NCBI RefSeq assembly: GCF_019175285.1
Contig: NC_056523.1
Span: forward strand, 126,977,538-127,041,537
Origin: Sceloporus undulatus
Lineage: Eukaryota; Chordata; Lepidosauria; Squamata; Phrynosomatidae
Length of the DNA stretch: 64,000 nucleotides
Direction of reading: 5' to 3'
Shown: positions 33,438 to 45,316 of the stretch, one piece after another
How positions within the stretch are numbered: the stretch's first letter is position 1
Layout: every line of letters begins with the position of its first letter
The notes under the pieces: generated by a model
The model's input: the letters and a program-made list of their open reading frames with translations, nothing else
The model's database searches: none
Told to the model about the DNA's origin: nothing
Position numbers and translations under genes: made by a program

Positions 33438-35108
33438 GTAGCACCCATATATGATTCACTGTACATTTTACTTTTCCCTGTATCCAGCTTCACAATCGTA
33501 TTGAGGGAATTATTTTGTAATGTAGGGTGACACTCTGAGTATACATGCACCTGCTGAGGAGAAACTCATTTGATCTGCTCTGCAACTTGTTTATGTAGAC
33601 TCCCCATACTCCTTTTTGTGTGATTTCTTCATCTGCCAGGCTGGATTGCTGGCTCCAAATGTGAAGTGATGTCAACATGTCAAAAAAAAATTTCTTGAGG
33701 GTTTCTTTTTAACACTGAAGCTGTCTTGATAAGAACTAGGTTCCTGTATTAGTACAACATGTTACAACCAGAGGCCATAATGTTAGGGTGTTAATGTGGT
33801 CAGTACAAAGCATGGTAGATCCTATGATGCATGTTTAGGTGAATGTGTGAACAGCTGTTAAATTATGAAGGCTTTTCCACAAGTTGAGATATTTTAATGC
33901 TAACACTTCATTTTAAAATCATCAAAATATGCTGAGGAGAGTATTGCTCATGATGGGTTTCTAAACATGTGATGCCAAAAGTTTTTTTTTGCCAGGTCTC
34001 AGTATGTCTCAAAGCAGCAAAAGTGCACTTTTTAAGCACCACAAGTTAGCCACAGGTGTTTGAGGCCCACTAAAACTGGGACATGTACTGCATTGCATGT
34101 TTTTCTTGCTTTGAAAGTGGGAGCCACTTTGTTTTTCAGGGTTTGGTTTTTCTTCCATAAAGGCTGATGGCTATATATATTTTCTGTATACCAAAGTTTT
34201 GCTTGGTCACTATTTATGTTTTTCTCTCTCTTGTTTAAAAATGTACTTTTCTGCTTGTAAATTGTAGTTCCATACTTAGTAGCAGAATTAATTGCTCTAG
34301 CAATACAAATGTGCAAAAATAAATGAATATGTGATCTTTCTGCCTCTGTCAAACAATTGCTCCACAGGGGAAGGTGTTCACTGCTGGTGGAGAGATTTGG
34401 ACTCAGAGATATCAGTACATGTCAGAAGATGCACAACTTACTTTAGTGTCTTTAAAAAGGAAGCTGAATAGCTCAGCCTCCCTTTTGTTCCTTGAACTGA
34501 TCTGTGAGGAAGAGACTTGTTTCTCTTTCAGTTGTTTGTGGGCAGAAATTTGCACTGACTTTCCTCAGCCAATACAATTGATCTCTATAACTGGTCAAGG
34601 CTGTTGTTTGTGTGGATAGGATATTCCTAAGAGACAAAAGTGAAGTGTGGATATGCCAGCTAGGCTGGAACTCATTTGGGGGAGTTGAAGGAAAGACAGA
34701 GCAGATTGCAAGTCCGCTGTATTTGTCTTGCAATGGTACAGGAGTATGAGACACTAACAGTAAGCATTCTTTCCTTATCTATTTACAAAAAGTTACTTTT
34801 GGGAGCTTCAGCTCTCAGAATTCCTCAGCCATCACAGCCTCCCTTCACTAGCCTCTCAGTATCTCTATCAAGCTGGACCCAACTTTATGCCTTCCCCTGA
34901 CACAGTTATAAGATATAAAATGTCTTTTGTTACAGCATAGCCAGTCTTCCAAATAATAAAATCAAGAGCCATGTAATTTTTGAGAAGATAATTCATGAAC
35001 ATCAAATCTTCTGGAATGCCCTGCATGTTAAGACATAACCATAGAGCATTTAATCAGTCTGCTTAGTTAGTTTGCTTGAAATGTTTTCTCTTCAATTTTA
35101 TTTTTAAG
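33438..35108. other. DNAH17 intron, nothing recognised
   Basis: 1.7-kb intron between exons 8 and 9 with no identified repeat except short T-runs and a TATATATATA motif near 34172. Confidence 0.5.
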
Positions 35109-35342
35109 TCTTCTGTGAAAGAATCTATAAGCAAATTCATGGCTTATGTGCACACCAGTGTTAATGAGATGTCCCGTTCTTACCTGAGTAATGAACGTCG
35201 TTATAACTACACCACCCCCAAGTCGTTCCTGGAACAAATCAAACTCTATCAGAACTTGCTGTTTAAAAAGGGGAAGGAGCTAATAGCCAAGATGGATCGT
35301 CTGGACAATGGATTACAGAAGCTGAGAAGCACATCTTCACAG
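35109..35342 (+). CDS. DNAH17: DNAH17 exon 9 of window (AAA4 lid, base of stalk)
   Basis: 234 nt, 78 codons, phase 0. The acceptor AAG ends at 35108 after a T-rich tract and the donor GTAGGA follows at 35343. The peptide begins [20 protein letters not shown]. It includes [20 protein letters not shown], the conserved end of AAA4, and continues [18 protein letters not shown], where the first stalk helix leaves the ring. Exon 10 follows with [12 protein letters not shown], so the heptad helix is continuous across the splice. The acceptor uses AAG rather than CAG/TAG, acceptable but weaker. The next intron is 12.0 kb. Confidence 0.93.
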
Positions 35343-36891
35343 GTAGGAGACCCTTGCTCCTAAGCAGAATGCTGGAAGAGGATGTAAAAATTGTAGATGG
35401 TAGGCAAGGGATGGTTAGACACTTTATCTCTTGTGTACACACATACACAGTCATGAGTTTCTTAACGTATATACTAACATATGCCAACAATGATATGAGT
35501 AGGGCTAGTTGTGTGGGTCTTTTTCAACTGATTCTTTCTGTGTGGAAGAATATCCTATGTGCTGCTGGTGTGTGCATGTGCATACATGGCAGGACTATCA
35601 TCACTGTGAGATCTTACTTATGTACTCCCAGGAGAGAACTACATGTTCTCAATTCTTTAAATTCTTCCTTAGTTTGTTGTTCCCCTCCCAGGGCTTGTGG
35701 TGAGATCTTAACTTTTCTGTAACATGTTGGGTTGGAGGGAGGATGTCTTTAGAGGGTAGATGACACCCCTGAGAAGCATTGCTTCTACTGTTTTGACAGA
35801 ACAACTGGTTAGATGAATGGGCCTATAGGTTGATGTTGAGATTTGGCAGAATCTGTGATGGGTGCATTTCCTGTTTTGCACCATCTTCTCCCCTCCCCCC
35901 CAGGAACTGCAGCATCCTTTAAAGTAGGGAGACTCTGTGCACTTTTATCTAGGGTTGTTTAGTCATTTCCATGGAAAAAGGATATAAGTGATTTTGAGTT
36001 TGTGAGCCATGGCTTTCAAACCTCTAGTGGACATGGGTGGCATACTAGAAGTGTCATGGGGAGGCCAGATTTCTAGAGAACAGATTGTGGGTAGCAGTAA
36101 GCTACCACATACATCCAGAAATCCATTCTGAATGGCTGCTTCCCCCTTGGTAGATCTTTTAGTGCTGCCCTGTTCTTACTCTAAGCAGTTGTTTATTTTA
36201 TGATGGAAACTTGCATATTTCATGACACATTGTCCTACAAATAGATGCTTTACAATTAATCCTAAAATATTTATGCATTTAGAATAGTACTCTTTCAGCC
36301 TTGTTTGAATTTTTCATTCTTTTCTTTCCCTTTAATCTGCAAGGGCTGTGTAAAATATACAGCTAGAGTTAGGATAATTAATCTCAGCATTTCCTTACCA
36401 TTTAATTGAAACTGAAGGATGATGGTTCTGTACATAGCACTGAGGAAGAAACTGTTTCTTCCCAAATGAAGTGTCTGGAGTGCATTAAAAATTCTAGTAG
36501 TTTTGAAAGAGTAAAGCAGATATAGCTTTTGCATTAGAGGCACAGAAAAGAGGTCTTTGGGCTAAATCTAAATTACGAGCTTCCCTGGCTGTCCAAGCAG
36601 TGATGTATAGGCAATAAACAATGTGGCCCAAAATATGAGAGTGAACAGTTTTAAAGGGTGTGAATTGAAATATGGACCCCATCAACCTTTGCTCCCTTCC
36701 CAGAAAGGCTTTCTAGGAAAACAGATTGCTAACCAGAGTGTATAAGTGCTCAAGAAGCACTTGAAATGTTGGGTTCATGGGGAAGGTAAAGATTCAACTG
36801 GGTTGAAGCGACTGTGCGGGATGTAGGTAGTGACAGACTCTTATACTATATACCTATATACCTTATCCTATATATCCTGTACAGGGCTCCC
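35343..36891. other. DNAH17 intron, nothing recognised
   Basis: First 1.5 kb of the 12-kb intron after exon 9. No element recognised before the Tigger-like MITE. Confidence 0.5.
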
Positions 36892-37135
36892 CCGGGTTAC
36901 GAAAATAATTCGTTCCGCCGCCGCTTTCGTAACCCGAAAGGCTTCGTAAGCCGAAAAACCCATAGGCGCTAATGGGGAAAAGCCGCGATTTGGTGTGAAA
37001 TAGCGCCGAAAAGCACCAATTTTTTTTTCGTAACCCGAAAAAACATTCGTAACCCGGAACAGTTTTTTTAAATACATTTTTTTCGTAACCCAGAAATTTC
37101 GTAACGCGGCGCATTCGTATCCCGGGGTACCAGTG
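36892..37135. mobile_element. CpG-rich Tigger-like MITE with TTCGTAACCCG repeats
   Basis: The right end, inverted, reads CACTGGTACCCCGGGATACG, and the left end CAGGGCTCCCCCGGGTTACG. TA flanks both sides (36890-36891 and 37136-37137). The motif TCGTAACCCG recurs about four times and its inverse GGGTTACGA opens the element, so it holds many short direct and inverted CpG repeats. Non-coding. Confidence 0.75.
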
Positions 37136-37541
37136 TATATCAAAGAAGCTTACATTCTCATTTTTTAAAATGGACCATGCTTTGGGAATCTTTTATCAGG
37201 GATTTTTGTTTTTGTTTTTTATAGAGTACAGAGAAACTACGCATCAGTCTGTAAAGCCAGGGCAGCTTTATGACATGCAGACTGTTGGCAGATGCAGCCA
37301 GGATGGCTGTTCCCCAGCATGAGTCAATTATTGGGACTACAGTTTCCAAAATCTCACAGCCAGTATCGCCACTGTTCTTCCTTGGATAGGATGGGATGTT
37401 GACTTAACACACAAATATGCTGCTACTACAGCTTCTGTTAGCAAACTTTATGTCTTTGTTTATCTTCTCTCTTAGCTGTCCTAACTTCAAAATCAGTTTA
37501 AAAAATACCCCATGGATTTGGAAAACTTTTGCCCTATGATA

Positions 37542-37908
37542 GGCCTGTTCCGCATGGGCCTTTGCAGCGCCCCCATCATGTGCTAGGGGTTGGCTGAGGA
37601 CCTAGCGTCCATACCGGCCTCACCCCTAGCACGTGACGGGGGCGTAAAAATGGCTGCGCCCTATACACATGGGCACAGCCATTTTTATGTGCTGGATGCT
37701 TAGCGTCCGCATGTAGCATCGCAAAAATGACGTGTCGAGTGCGCCATTGGCGCCTCATCGAGTCATTTCCGCGACTCGAGAAGAAGCACCATTTTGGTGC
37801 TTCTTTTTAGCTGCGCCGAGAAGCCTCGCGGTTTGGCCGCTAGGGCTTCTCGGTGCAGCTAATGACGGCGCAGGCAGAGCGCCGCTTTTCGGCGCTCTGT
37901 AACGCGCC
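37542..37908 (+). mobile_element. GC-rich MITE, copy 4
   Basis: Starts GGCCTGTTCCGCATGGGCC and ends GGCGCTCTGTAACGCGCC, 367 bp, with ATA on both sides (37539-37541 and 37909-37911). It has the same order of hairpins as the other copies, although the telomere-like box is changed to GTGCTAGGGGTTGG / CACCCCTAGCACGTG. The AAGAAGCACCATTTTGGTGC hairpin is conserved. Confidence 0.75.
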
Positions 37909-38473
37909 ATAATATTGCTGGTCCTTTTCTGGAACATTTGTTCTCTTCCCTGTGTCTTAAAGTACTGTGGAAGGCTGTGACTATTTTTTCATTGTTTCCA
38001 GAAACATGAAGGCCTTTCCTCCTTCCTTCCTCTCTACCCCACCCAACCAGATACTACAGAAAAATTATTGGAAGGTGTAGCTGTTGGACAATCATTTTAT
38101 TTTTCAGAGTTCTTCTTACTATGAGGCCAGGTTTCTGTTCAGTATCTCTTTTTGTGTCTGAGATAACCAGCATTGTGTTTCTTCAGAATGTTTCATTGGA
38201 ATCTAATCTTCAATCTCTTACTTGGCAATTAATTTCTGGTCCTTCTAATATGGCACAGACAATGGGGTTAAAAGAGCTTGCTGGGAACCTAGTTGGCAGG
38301 CTTTTTGTCTTTTAATACTCTGATTCTTTGTTCAATTCCCCCCACCCCACTGTTTCCTAAAGTGCTGTGCTTGCTCAGGTCCAGCTTGCTTTATTCTTCT
38401 TACCATCATCAACTGCAGATCTTCATATTTTGCGGTTGAGGTGGAGTCAGCATGTGCTGATTAGTTGGGGCTT

Positions 38474-38790
38474 GGTTTGTTGCTGCTGTTACCCTTGAGT
38501 CAATCTCCATCATGGACCTGTGGATAAAACACCTCCAAGACTCCCTGTCCTCCACTATTCTTCTAAGCTCTTGCAGATTAATACACGTGACCTCCTTAAT
38601 TGAATCCATCCATCTAGCATGTGGTCTTCCTTCCTTTCTATCTATCTCCCTCCACCTTTCCCAACATTATTGTCTTTTCCAATGATTCATGGCCTCTTAT
38701 GACATGGCCAAATTATGACAGCTTCAGTTTAGTCATCTTTGCCTCCATGGAAAATTCAGGCTTGATCCCATTAATTTTTGCTGTCCATGA
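38474..38790 (-). mobile_element. BovB/RTE LINE 3' end, antisense (part 1 of 2)
   Basis: Tail region TTGTTGCTGCTGTTACCC, then CCCTGTCCTCCACTATTCTT and CATTATTGTCTTTTCCAATG, the antisense of the BovB C-terminal region. It stops at 38790, where another LINE piece is inserted, and resumes at 39483. Confidence 0.82.
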
Positions 38791-39482
38791 TCACAGACTA
38801 GCAAAGGCATATAGTGCATTCAGCACAAAAATCAGTGTGTATAGAGCCATTGTACTGTCTATTCTCCTTTATGGGTCTGAAACATGGGTCACCTATTGGC
38901 AACACCTACGACTCCTCGAACGCTTTCATCAGCGCTGTTTACACAGAATTTTAAATATACACTGGACTGACTATGTGACAAATGTTGCTGTCCTTGAGCA
39001 AGCAGGGATCACTAGAATTGAGGCCATGCTATTGAGGACGAAGCTGCACTGGGCAGGACACGTTTCTAGGATGAAGGACCATCGCCTCCCAAAAATAGTA
39101 TTCTACAGTGAACTTGCCATGGGTCAGCATAAGAGGGGTGCTCCAAAGAAGAGATACAAGGACTCCCTGAAACAACATCTCAGGCTCAGCCAAATTGATC
39201 ACCAACAATGGTCCACCCTGGCCTTGCATCGGGAGACATGGAGATGCACTATCCATGATGCTGCAGCCTTTTTTTGAAAGCTCATGCCAAATGAGTCTCG
39301 AAGAGAAATGACAATGCAGAAAGAACCACAACCCGGAAACATCACCCAAGGAGACTTTCTGCTGTGCTTTCAGCAACCGGACTTGTTTATCTCAGATTGG
39401 CCTTTTTAGTCATCAACGCGCTTGTAGAAAGCGCGGGATGAGTCCTTCCTGAATCTTCATTCACAAAGTAAAGCCAGACAGA
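38791..39482 (+). mobile_element. Second LINE type nested in BovB, sense
   Basis: An open stretch encodes SVYRAIVLSILLYGSETWVT, then LLERFHQRCLHRILNIHWTD, LHWAGHVSRM and RGAPKKRYKDSLKQHLRLSQ, the C-terminal zinc-knuckle-side region of a non-LTR reverse transcriptase distinct from BovB, CR1 and L2. The frame runs open to 39277. About 200 bp of 3' UTR follow. It is flanked by 13-bp copies TTGCTGTCCATGA (38778-38790) and TTGCTCTCCATGA (39483-39495), a target duplication with one mismatch. Clade not certain; an RTE or related group is possible. Confidence 0.75.
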
Positions 39483-39700
39483 TTGCTCTCCATGAGATCT
39501 TCAGTACTTTTCTCCAGCACCCCGATTAATTCCGTCTCAAATGAATTTATTCTCTTTTTGTCCGTTGTCTTAATTGTCCAGCTCTACATGGTAATGGTGA
39601 AATACAATGGCTTGTACGATTCTAAATTTCATGTTTGGTGGTCAGGGCTTGATATCTGTAGCCAAGTAAGCAGGGAAGATGTGGCTTATGTCTTTGATTT
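39483..39700 (-). mobile_element. BovB/RTE LINE, antisense (part 2 of 2)
   Basis: Continuation of the copy at 38474: CAGTACTTTTCTCCAGCACC, then TTAATTGTCCAGCTCTACAT and GGTGAAATACAATGGCTTG. These match 63290-63390 in the antisense BovB near the window end. Confidence 0.75.
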
Positions 39701-40141
39701 TGTTCTCTCAACCTTGTGGGCTTCTATAGAGGGGAAAGAATAAGCCATAACTATATCATTTGTCTGGTCATGATGAATTATTATATGCTGTTTTCCCATG
39801 CCATGTACCAATTTATGTCTAGTCATTTCTTCCTCAAGGTATAGAGGAAAGATTTTACTGCCTGTTTTCTGTGGGATCATATTGCATTTCATGTTTACTT
39901 TCTGTTCATATCACTGTTGTGCATGTTGGTCACAAGAGCTGAAAAGATAACCAGATTAATACAGGAGCACAGTTCTTCCTTCTCACTGTCCTTTGTTGCT
40001 TTGCCCATAATTTGCTAGTCATTTTAAAACCTGTTTTGGGATTTCAAATTCCAGACTTCTGCACCAAAAACTTGTGATTTTTTAAAAAATAAGATCAGTG
40101 GCATGGCAGTAGAATTGGCTCTAAGCCAAAGTTTCACATTA

Positions 40142-40371
40142 CAGTCGGCCCTCCTTATCCACAGATTTTTTATCCACGGATTCAAGCACTCATGGCTTGA
40201 AACTATTCAAGAAAAGTATAAATTCCAAATAGCAAAACTTGATTTTGCCCTTTTATATAAAGGATACCATTTTGCTCTGCCATTGTATTTAATGGGACTT
40301 GAGCATCCATGGATTTTAATATCCATGTGGGTTCCTGGAACCAAACCCCAGCCGATAACAAGGGCCCACTG
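40142..40371. mobile_element. Tigger-like MITE with TA duplication, second copy
   Basis: Starts CAGTCGGCCCTCCTTATCC and ends AAGGGCCCACTG, flanked by TA (40140-40141 and 40372-40373). It has the same inner phrases as 18723-18959 (GGGACTTGAGCATCCATGGA) but without the GT expansion, so it looks like the undisturbed form. Confidence 0.88.
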
Positions 40372-40637
40372 TATGTGCCTTTGCTTGATAGCCCTTTTAA
40401 GAAAAGAACATTGTAGGAATGATAAAATTTAGGAGTGGACAAGAGATGGGAAGAATAGAATTTTTCAATTTCTACTCCCTTATCTGTTCCAAATTGCCAA
40501 GTACACCACTGCCACCCTACCTATTGCTTCACCTTCTGCAGGTTGTCAAATGCATATGTTCAAGGACAAACATGCATTTGAATTATCAAGTGAGGAAGCA
40601 TTTTTGACTAGGGAATTATGGAATAGAGGAATAATCT

Positions 40638-40686
<49 letters not shown>

Positions 40687-41837
40687 TTTATGTTCTATCA
40701 GTGCTAGTAACTCTTGCATATAATATATCATTTTGATATGAGTATTAAGTACTTTAAAAAAAGTTATAAGTTATTAAGTTTGAGCGATTTCCCTCCATTT
40801 TCCTTTCTCAGAGGATTTTCTTATAGGGACAATCATATTGATTTGTTCCATTTTCTTTCCATCATTGCTTATGCTGTGTTTAAATGTAACACTTCTTCTT
40901 AACATCTTGGGCTCATTTTTTTAAAAGTGTCTTTGTTGTGGTTAAATCTTTAACCTTCAATTCCTGCTGTATATACTCTTGAGTCTTTACTCTAGCTTTT
41001 TAAAAGAAGGTTTTGTCTAGAAATTCTATTGCATCTTACATGGATTGCATCTATATCCTCTTCTTTTATGTGCCTGTAACAAGGATTGTATCAAACTTGA
41101 CAAGTCAATCCCTTGGTTGCCTCATCAGAGCACGTACCACACAGTAAACCTTCTATTCATACTGGAGTTCAGCATACAATTACTTACCACAAGCTGAAGC
41201 TTATAGGCCATATCTAAAATCAGCAAAAAGCTCTTTCTTCAATTTCCCCAAATCGCCAAAGATTCTTAAATGAACAAAAAGTTTCCATAGAGTTTTCTGA
41301 CCAAATTGTGTAGGTACCCCCAGCAAGCCAGGAGTAATTTTGTCTGACCTGGCAGAACAATAGGAGATGAAAATGGATTATCCATTCAGTGAAGGCAGGG
41401 CTCTGCTCTGAGCTCACACAAAAAGCCTGCCACTTACTTAAGGTGATTACAGGGTGTTTTAAAATCTATGCTGAAAATGGCCTGGAATCCCAGACCAATG
41501 TCTGCCTTTCCCCAAGCAAAGTTGTACCTGGGGCTCTGAGCTTACACTTGCAAGTTAAATGGAAGGAGACTTTTTGTCCAGATAGTGCTGTAGAGTTTTT
41601 GTAAAAGGACTGAGCTGGTGCTTTTCACAGGAGCTGTAGGGAGCTGTTTATTTTCAAAACAGCATAGCCACCAGAGCATGTGGAAAGCCTTCCTTCCTTC
41701 CTTCCTTCCTTCCTTCCTTCCCTTTAAAACCAAAAAATCTCAGAGGCTTTCTGTATTCAGCTAACATTTAATGCTCCACCATTCCCCCTGTGGCAGACAG
41801 TGGATCCTCAGCCCCACATATAAAGGGCTTCAAGAAG
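40372..41837. other. DNAH17 intron with simple repeats
   Basis: Contains (CAT)n at about 40640-40685 and (CTTC)n at about 41692-41721. Otherwise unremarkable intron. Confidence 0.5.
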
Positions 41838-41845
41838 GGATATGT

Positions 41846-41884
<39 letters not shown>

Positions 41885-44800
41885 TTTATTTGTGTTTCCC
41901 TGCCTCTCACATAGGATCGAAAAGGGATTACAGACTAATCAAAAAACCATTACAAACCAACAATATCATAATAAAATCCAATAATACAAAAACTCTAAAA
42001 ACAATGATGCAACATACATATCCAGGGTAGGCAAAGAATCGATGGTATCAAAAATTACAAACTTCATTCTTCAGGGGGAAAGGCTTGACAAAAGAGGAAG
42101 GTTTTAAGACTCTTTTTAAATGATTCCAGGGAGGTCATAAGACGGAGTTCATCGGGAAGACTATTCCAGATCCTCGGGGCAACAAATGAAAAGGCCATCT
42201 GGGATGTAACAACATACTTGGAAGCTGGTATTTCCAAGAGGTTCTTCCCGGATGTTCTAAGTGTGCGGGGCGGATCATATGGGGAGATGTGGTCCCTCAA
42301 GTAACTCAGGCCCAAGCCATATAGGGCTTTATAGGTAATAACCAACACCTTGTACTGTGCTCAGAAGTGAATAGGCAGCCAATGAAGAGCTTTCAAAATA
42401 GGTGTTATATGGTCAAACCTAGACGCACCGGTGACCAATCTGGCTGCCATATTTTGTACCAATTGAAGCTTCCGGGCTTGGTACAAGGGTAGCCCCATGT
42501 AGAGCGCATTACAGAAATCTAAGCGACAGGTTACCAGAGCATGTACCACCGTTTCAAGGTCCCTTTGGCCCAGGTAGGGTCGCAGTTGGCGTATCAACCG
42601 AAGTTGATAGCAAGCACTTCTGGCCATCGCATCTATTTGAGATGTCAATTGCAGGGACGAGTCCAGAAGTACTCCTAAACTGCGAACTTTGTCCTTCAGG
42701 GGAAGTGTGACCCTGTTCTGGACAGGTGGATAAATTTCCTTCCCCGGGCTTGGGGAACCAGTATCACCAGTATTTCCGTTTTCTCTGGATTCAGACTGAG
42801 TTTGTTTTCCCTCATCCAGCCCATTACTGACTCCAAGCAGGCATCCAGAGGAGAGACGCCATCCTTAGACACTGCATCAGTCGGAGACACAGAGAAGCAT
42901 ATTTGGGTGTCATCAGCGTACTGATAACATTGCGCCCCATGTCTCCGGATTATCGCTCCCAGTGGTTTCATGTAAATGTTAAACAAAGTGGGGGACAGAA
43001 TTTCTCCCTGAGGGACACCAGATGTCAGTTCCCTCTTAGAGGAGCAAGTGTTCCCCAACTGCACCATCTGGAATCTACCCGAGAGGTAGGAACGGAACCA
43101 CTGGAGTGCAGTGCCCCTGATACCCAAATCCCTCAGGCGTTCCAGAAGGATACTGTGGTCAATGGTATCGAAAGCCACTGAGATGTCCAAAAGCACCAAC
43201 AAGGTCACACTTCCCCTGTCGATGCCCAGACGGAGATCATCGACTAAGGCGACCATGGCAGTCTCAACTCCATATCCCGCTCTGAAGCCAGTTTGAAATG
43301 GGTCCAGATAATTGGTTTCATCCAAAACTGCTTGGAGTTGGAAGGCGACCGCTCTCTCGATCACCTTACCTAAAAATGGCAATAATGAGACTGGTCTGTA
43401 GTTGCTCCTTACCAGGGGGTCTAGGGAGGGTTTCTTAAGCAATGGTTTAACTGTTGCTAATTTCAAGCTAGATGGAAATTTTCCCTCCCTGAATGATGCA
43501 TTAATTATATGTTGCAATAAAGATGTTACAGCATCACCACCCTGGGCGATCAGCCAAGAAGGGCAGGGATCGAGAGAGCACGTCGTCCTCCTAACACTTC
43601 CAAGAAGGTTGTCCACTTCATCGGTATGAACAAACTCAAAGTGATCCAGTTTAATGGAGTCCACGGAAGCTCTGGATACCTCTTCTATTGTTTCTGTTAA
43701 ATTGCCAGCATCGAGATCAGCCCTTATCCGAGAGATTTTATCTGCGAAGAAGTTGTTAAAATCATCACAGCAGGCCTTAGTTGGTTCCAAAATAGGGTTC
43801 AGAGTGGGAGGAAGCTGAGTCAACTCCCTCACAACCCTGAACAGCTCTGCTGGACGAGACTCTGCAGATGCAATACGTGAAGCATAGAAAGAATTCTTTG
43901 CTGCACTTATTGCCACTCCATAAGATTTCAAAAGAGCCTGATGAGTCAAAAGAGTCTTGTCGGATAAGTACTGGTGTCTCTGCCAGCTGCACTCTAGTCA
44001 TTGCGCGGCCCACTTCATTTCCCGGAGATCTTCTGTATACCAGGGTTTCTTATTAGAAGCGGGCCGGAAAGGACTCTTAGGAGCGATACTGTTAGTCAGG
44101 GCATCAACAGAATCGCCGTCAACTTCAACCATAAACCCTTCTAAGGCTTCTTGGAACCTTTTGGGTTCCATCAGCCTTTGAGGGTGGACCATCCTAATAA
44201 GTCCTCCACCCCCTGGGAGGATTTGGGTAGTTGCCTTAAGTCGGACCTCAACCAGGAAATGATCCGTCCATGACAGAGCAGAGGTACTACATACCTCTGC
44301 CCACAGATTATCCCAATCCATACTAAAGACGACATTGAGCGTATTACCTGCGCAATGCGTTGGACCCGAGACTAACTGGGACAGGCCCATGGCCATCATG
44401 GAAGCCATGAACTTCCAAGCCTCACCTGTCAGATCTTGTGAGCCGGCCTTGAAAGGGATGTTGTGGTCCCCTAGAACGAGAAGTCTGAGAGACTCCAGCA
44501 TCAATTCCGAGACCAGCTGTGTCAGCTCGGCTAGGGAGTCTGTTAGCCCACGGGGTTGACGCTAGACCAACAAAATCCCCAGACTGTCCTTAGCCTTCAG
44601 GGTCAGGTAAATACACTCGATGAAGTTCGTTTTCCGGATGGAGTTCCTGGTTAAGGTAAGCGTGTTTTTATGGACTATGGCAACATCTCCCCTCCGCCCA
44701 CATGTCCTGGTCTGCTCCTTAACCGTGTACCCAGCTGGGAGAGCCTGTGTCTACACTGCATTACTCTCGGCCCCCAGCCAGGTCTCTGTAATGCAAGCCA

Positions 44801-45050
44801 GGTCACAGTTCTTATCTTCCAAGAGATCTTGGATAATGTTGGTCTTGTTCTTAATTGACCTGGCATTACACAGGAGCAGAGGCAGGGTCTGTGGTACGGT
44901 TGGGTTGACCCTTGGTTCTTTTGGGTTAGGAGGGTGAATGGAAGGCAGTAGATAATGTGAGATGTGGAAATGGAGGAGGCTGGATGCTTGCCAGTGGGAT
45001 GGAGTAAGAATTCCTAGATTGCCTGGAAATTTGGAGTTAGAAAGCATCTT
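41838..45050 (-). mobile_element. L2 LINE, about 3.2 kb, antisense, most of ORF2
   Basis: The longest L2 here. From its 5' side (high coordinates) the minus strand reads LLLCNARSIKNKTNIIQDLL and CDLACITETWLG (endonuclease, 45047-44751), LVLGDHNIPF and WTDHFLVEV (endonuclease, 44504-43998), and then a 417-codon open stretch (43949-42696) with PVSLLPFLGKVIERAVAFQL, SGVPQGEILSPTLFNIYMKP and the catalytic YADDTQ. Fragments at 42648-42361 and 42348-42064 give the C-terminus with APRIWNSLPDELRLMTSLES, ending QAFPPEE. The frame changes at least four times. The tail is (AAT)n at 41849-41881. Fairly recent, dead, and 5' truncated near 45050. Confidence 0.9.
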
Positions 45051-45116
45051 GAATATAAGTATATATTTTTAAAGTTAGCTGAAAATGGAAATGGAATGAT
45101 TTTATTATGGTATAAG

Positions 45117-45316
45117 TCTTACCTTAAAGGCCTGTTTGATCTTGGAAGCTAAGTAGGGTCAGCCCTGGTTAGTACTTGGGTGAGAGACTGTCAACAAATA
45201 CCAGGTGATATAGGCTGTATTTCACAGGAAGGAACTTCCAAAACCATCTCTGAAAAATTCTTTTCTAAGAAAACCCTATGAAATTCATGAGGTCACCATA
45301 AGTCAACAGGCAGCTT
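45117..45316 (+). mobile_element. 5S rRNA-derived SINE (SINE3 class)
   Basis: GGCCTGTTTGATCTTGGAAG, CTAAGTAGGGTCAGCCCTGG and TTAGTACTTGGGTGAGAGAC reproduce the inner control region of 5S rRNA with several changes, followed by TACCAGGTGATATAGGCTG. Then comes AAACCCTATGAAATTCATGA and GGTCACCATAAGTCAACAGG, the tail shared with Sauria SINEs and BovB. So the head comes from 5S rRNA and the tail is BovB-type, meaning BovB enzymes probably moved it. It is not a working 5S gene. Confidence 0.85.

Noticed and set aside
45117-45230. 5S rRNA gene
   Set aside because: The 5S part lacks its 5' and 3' ends, has several changes and is fused to a SINE tail. It is a SINE head.
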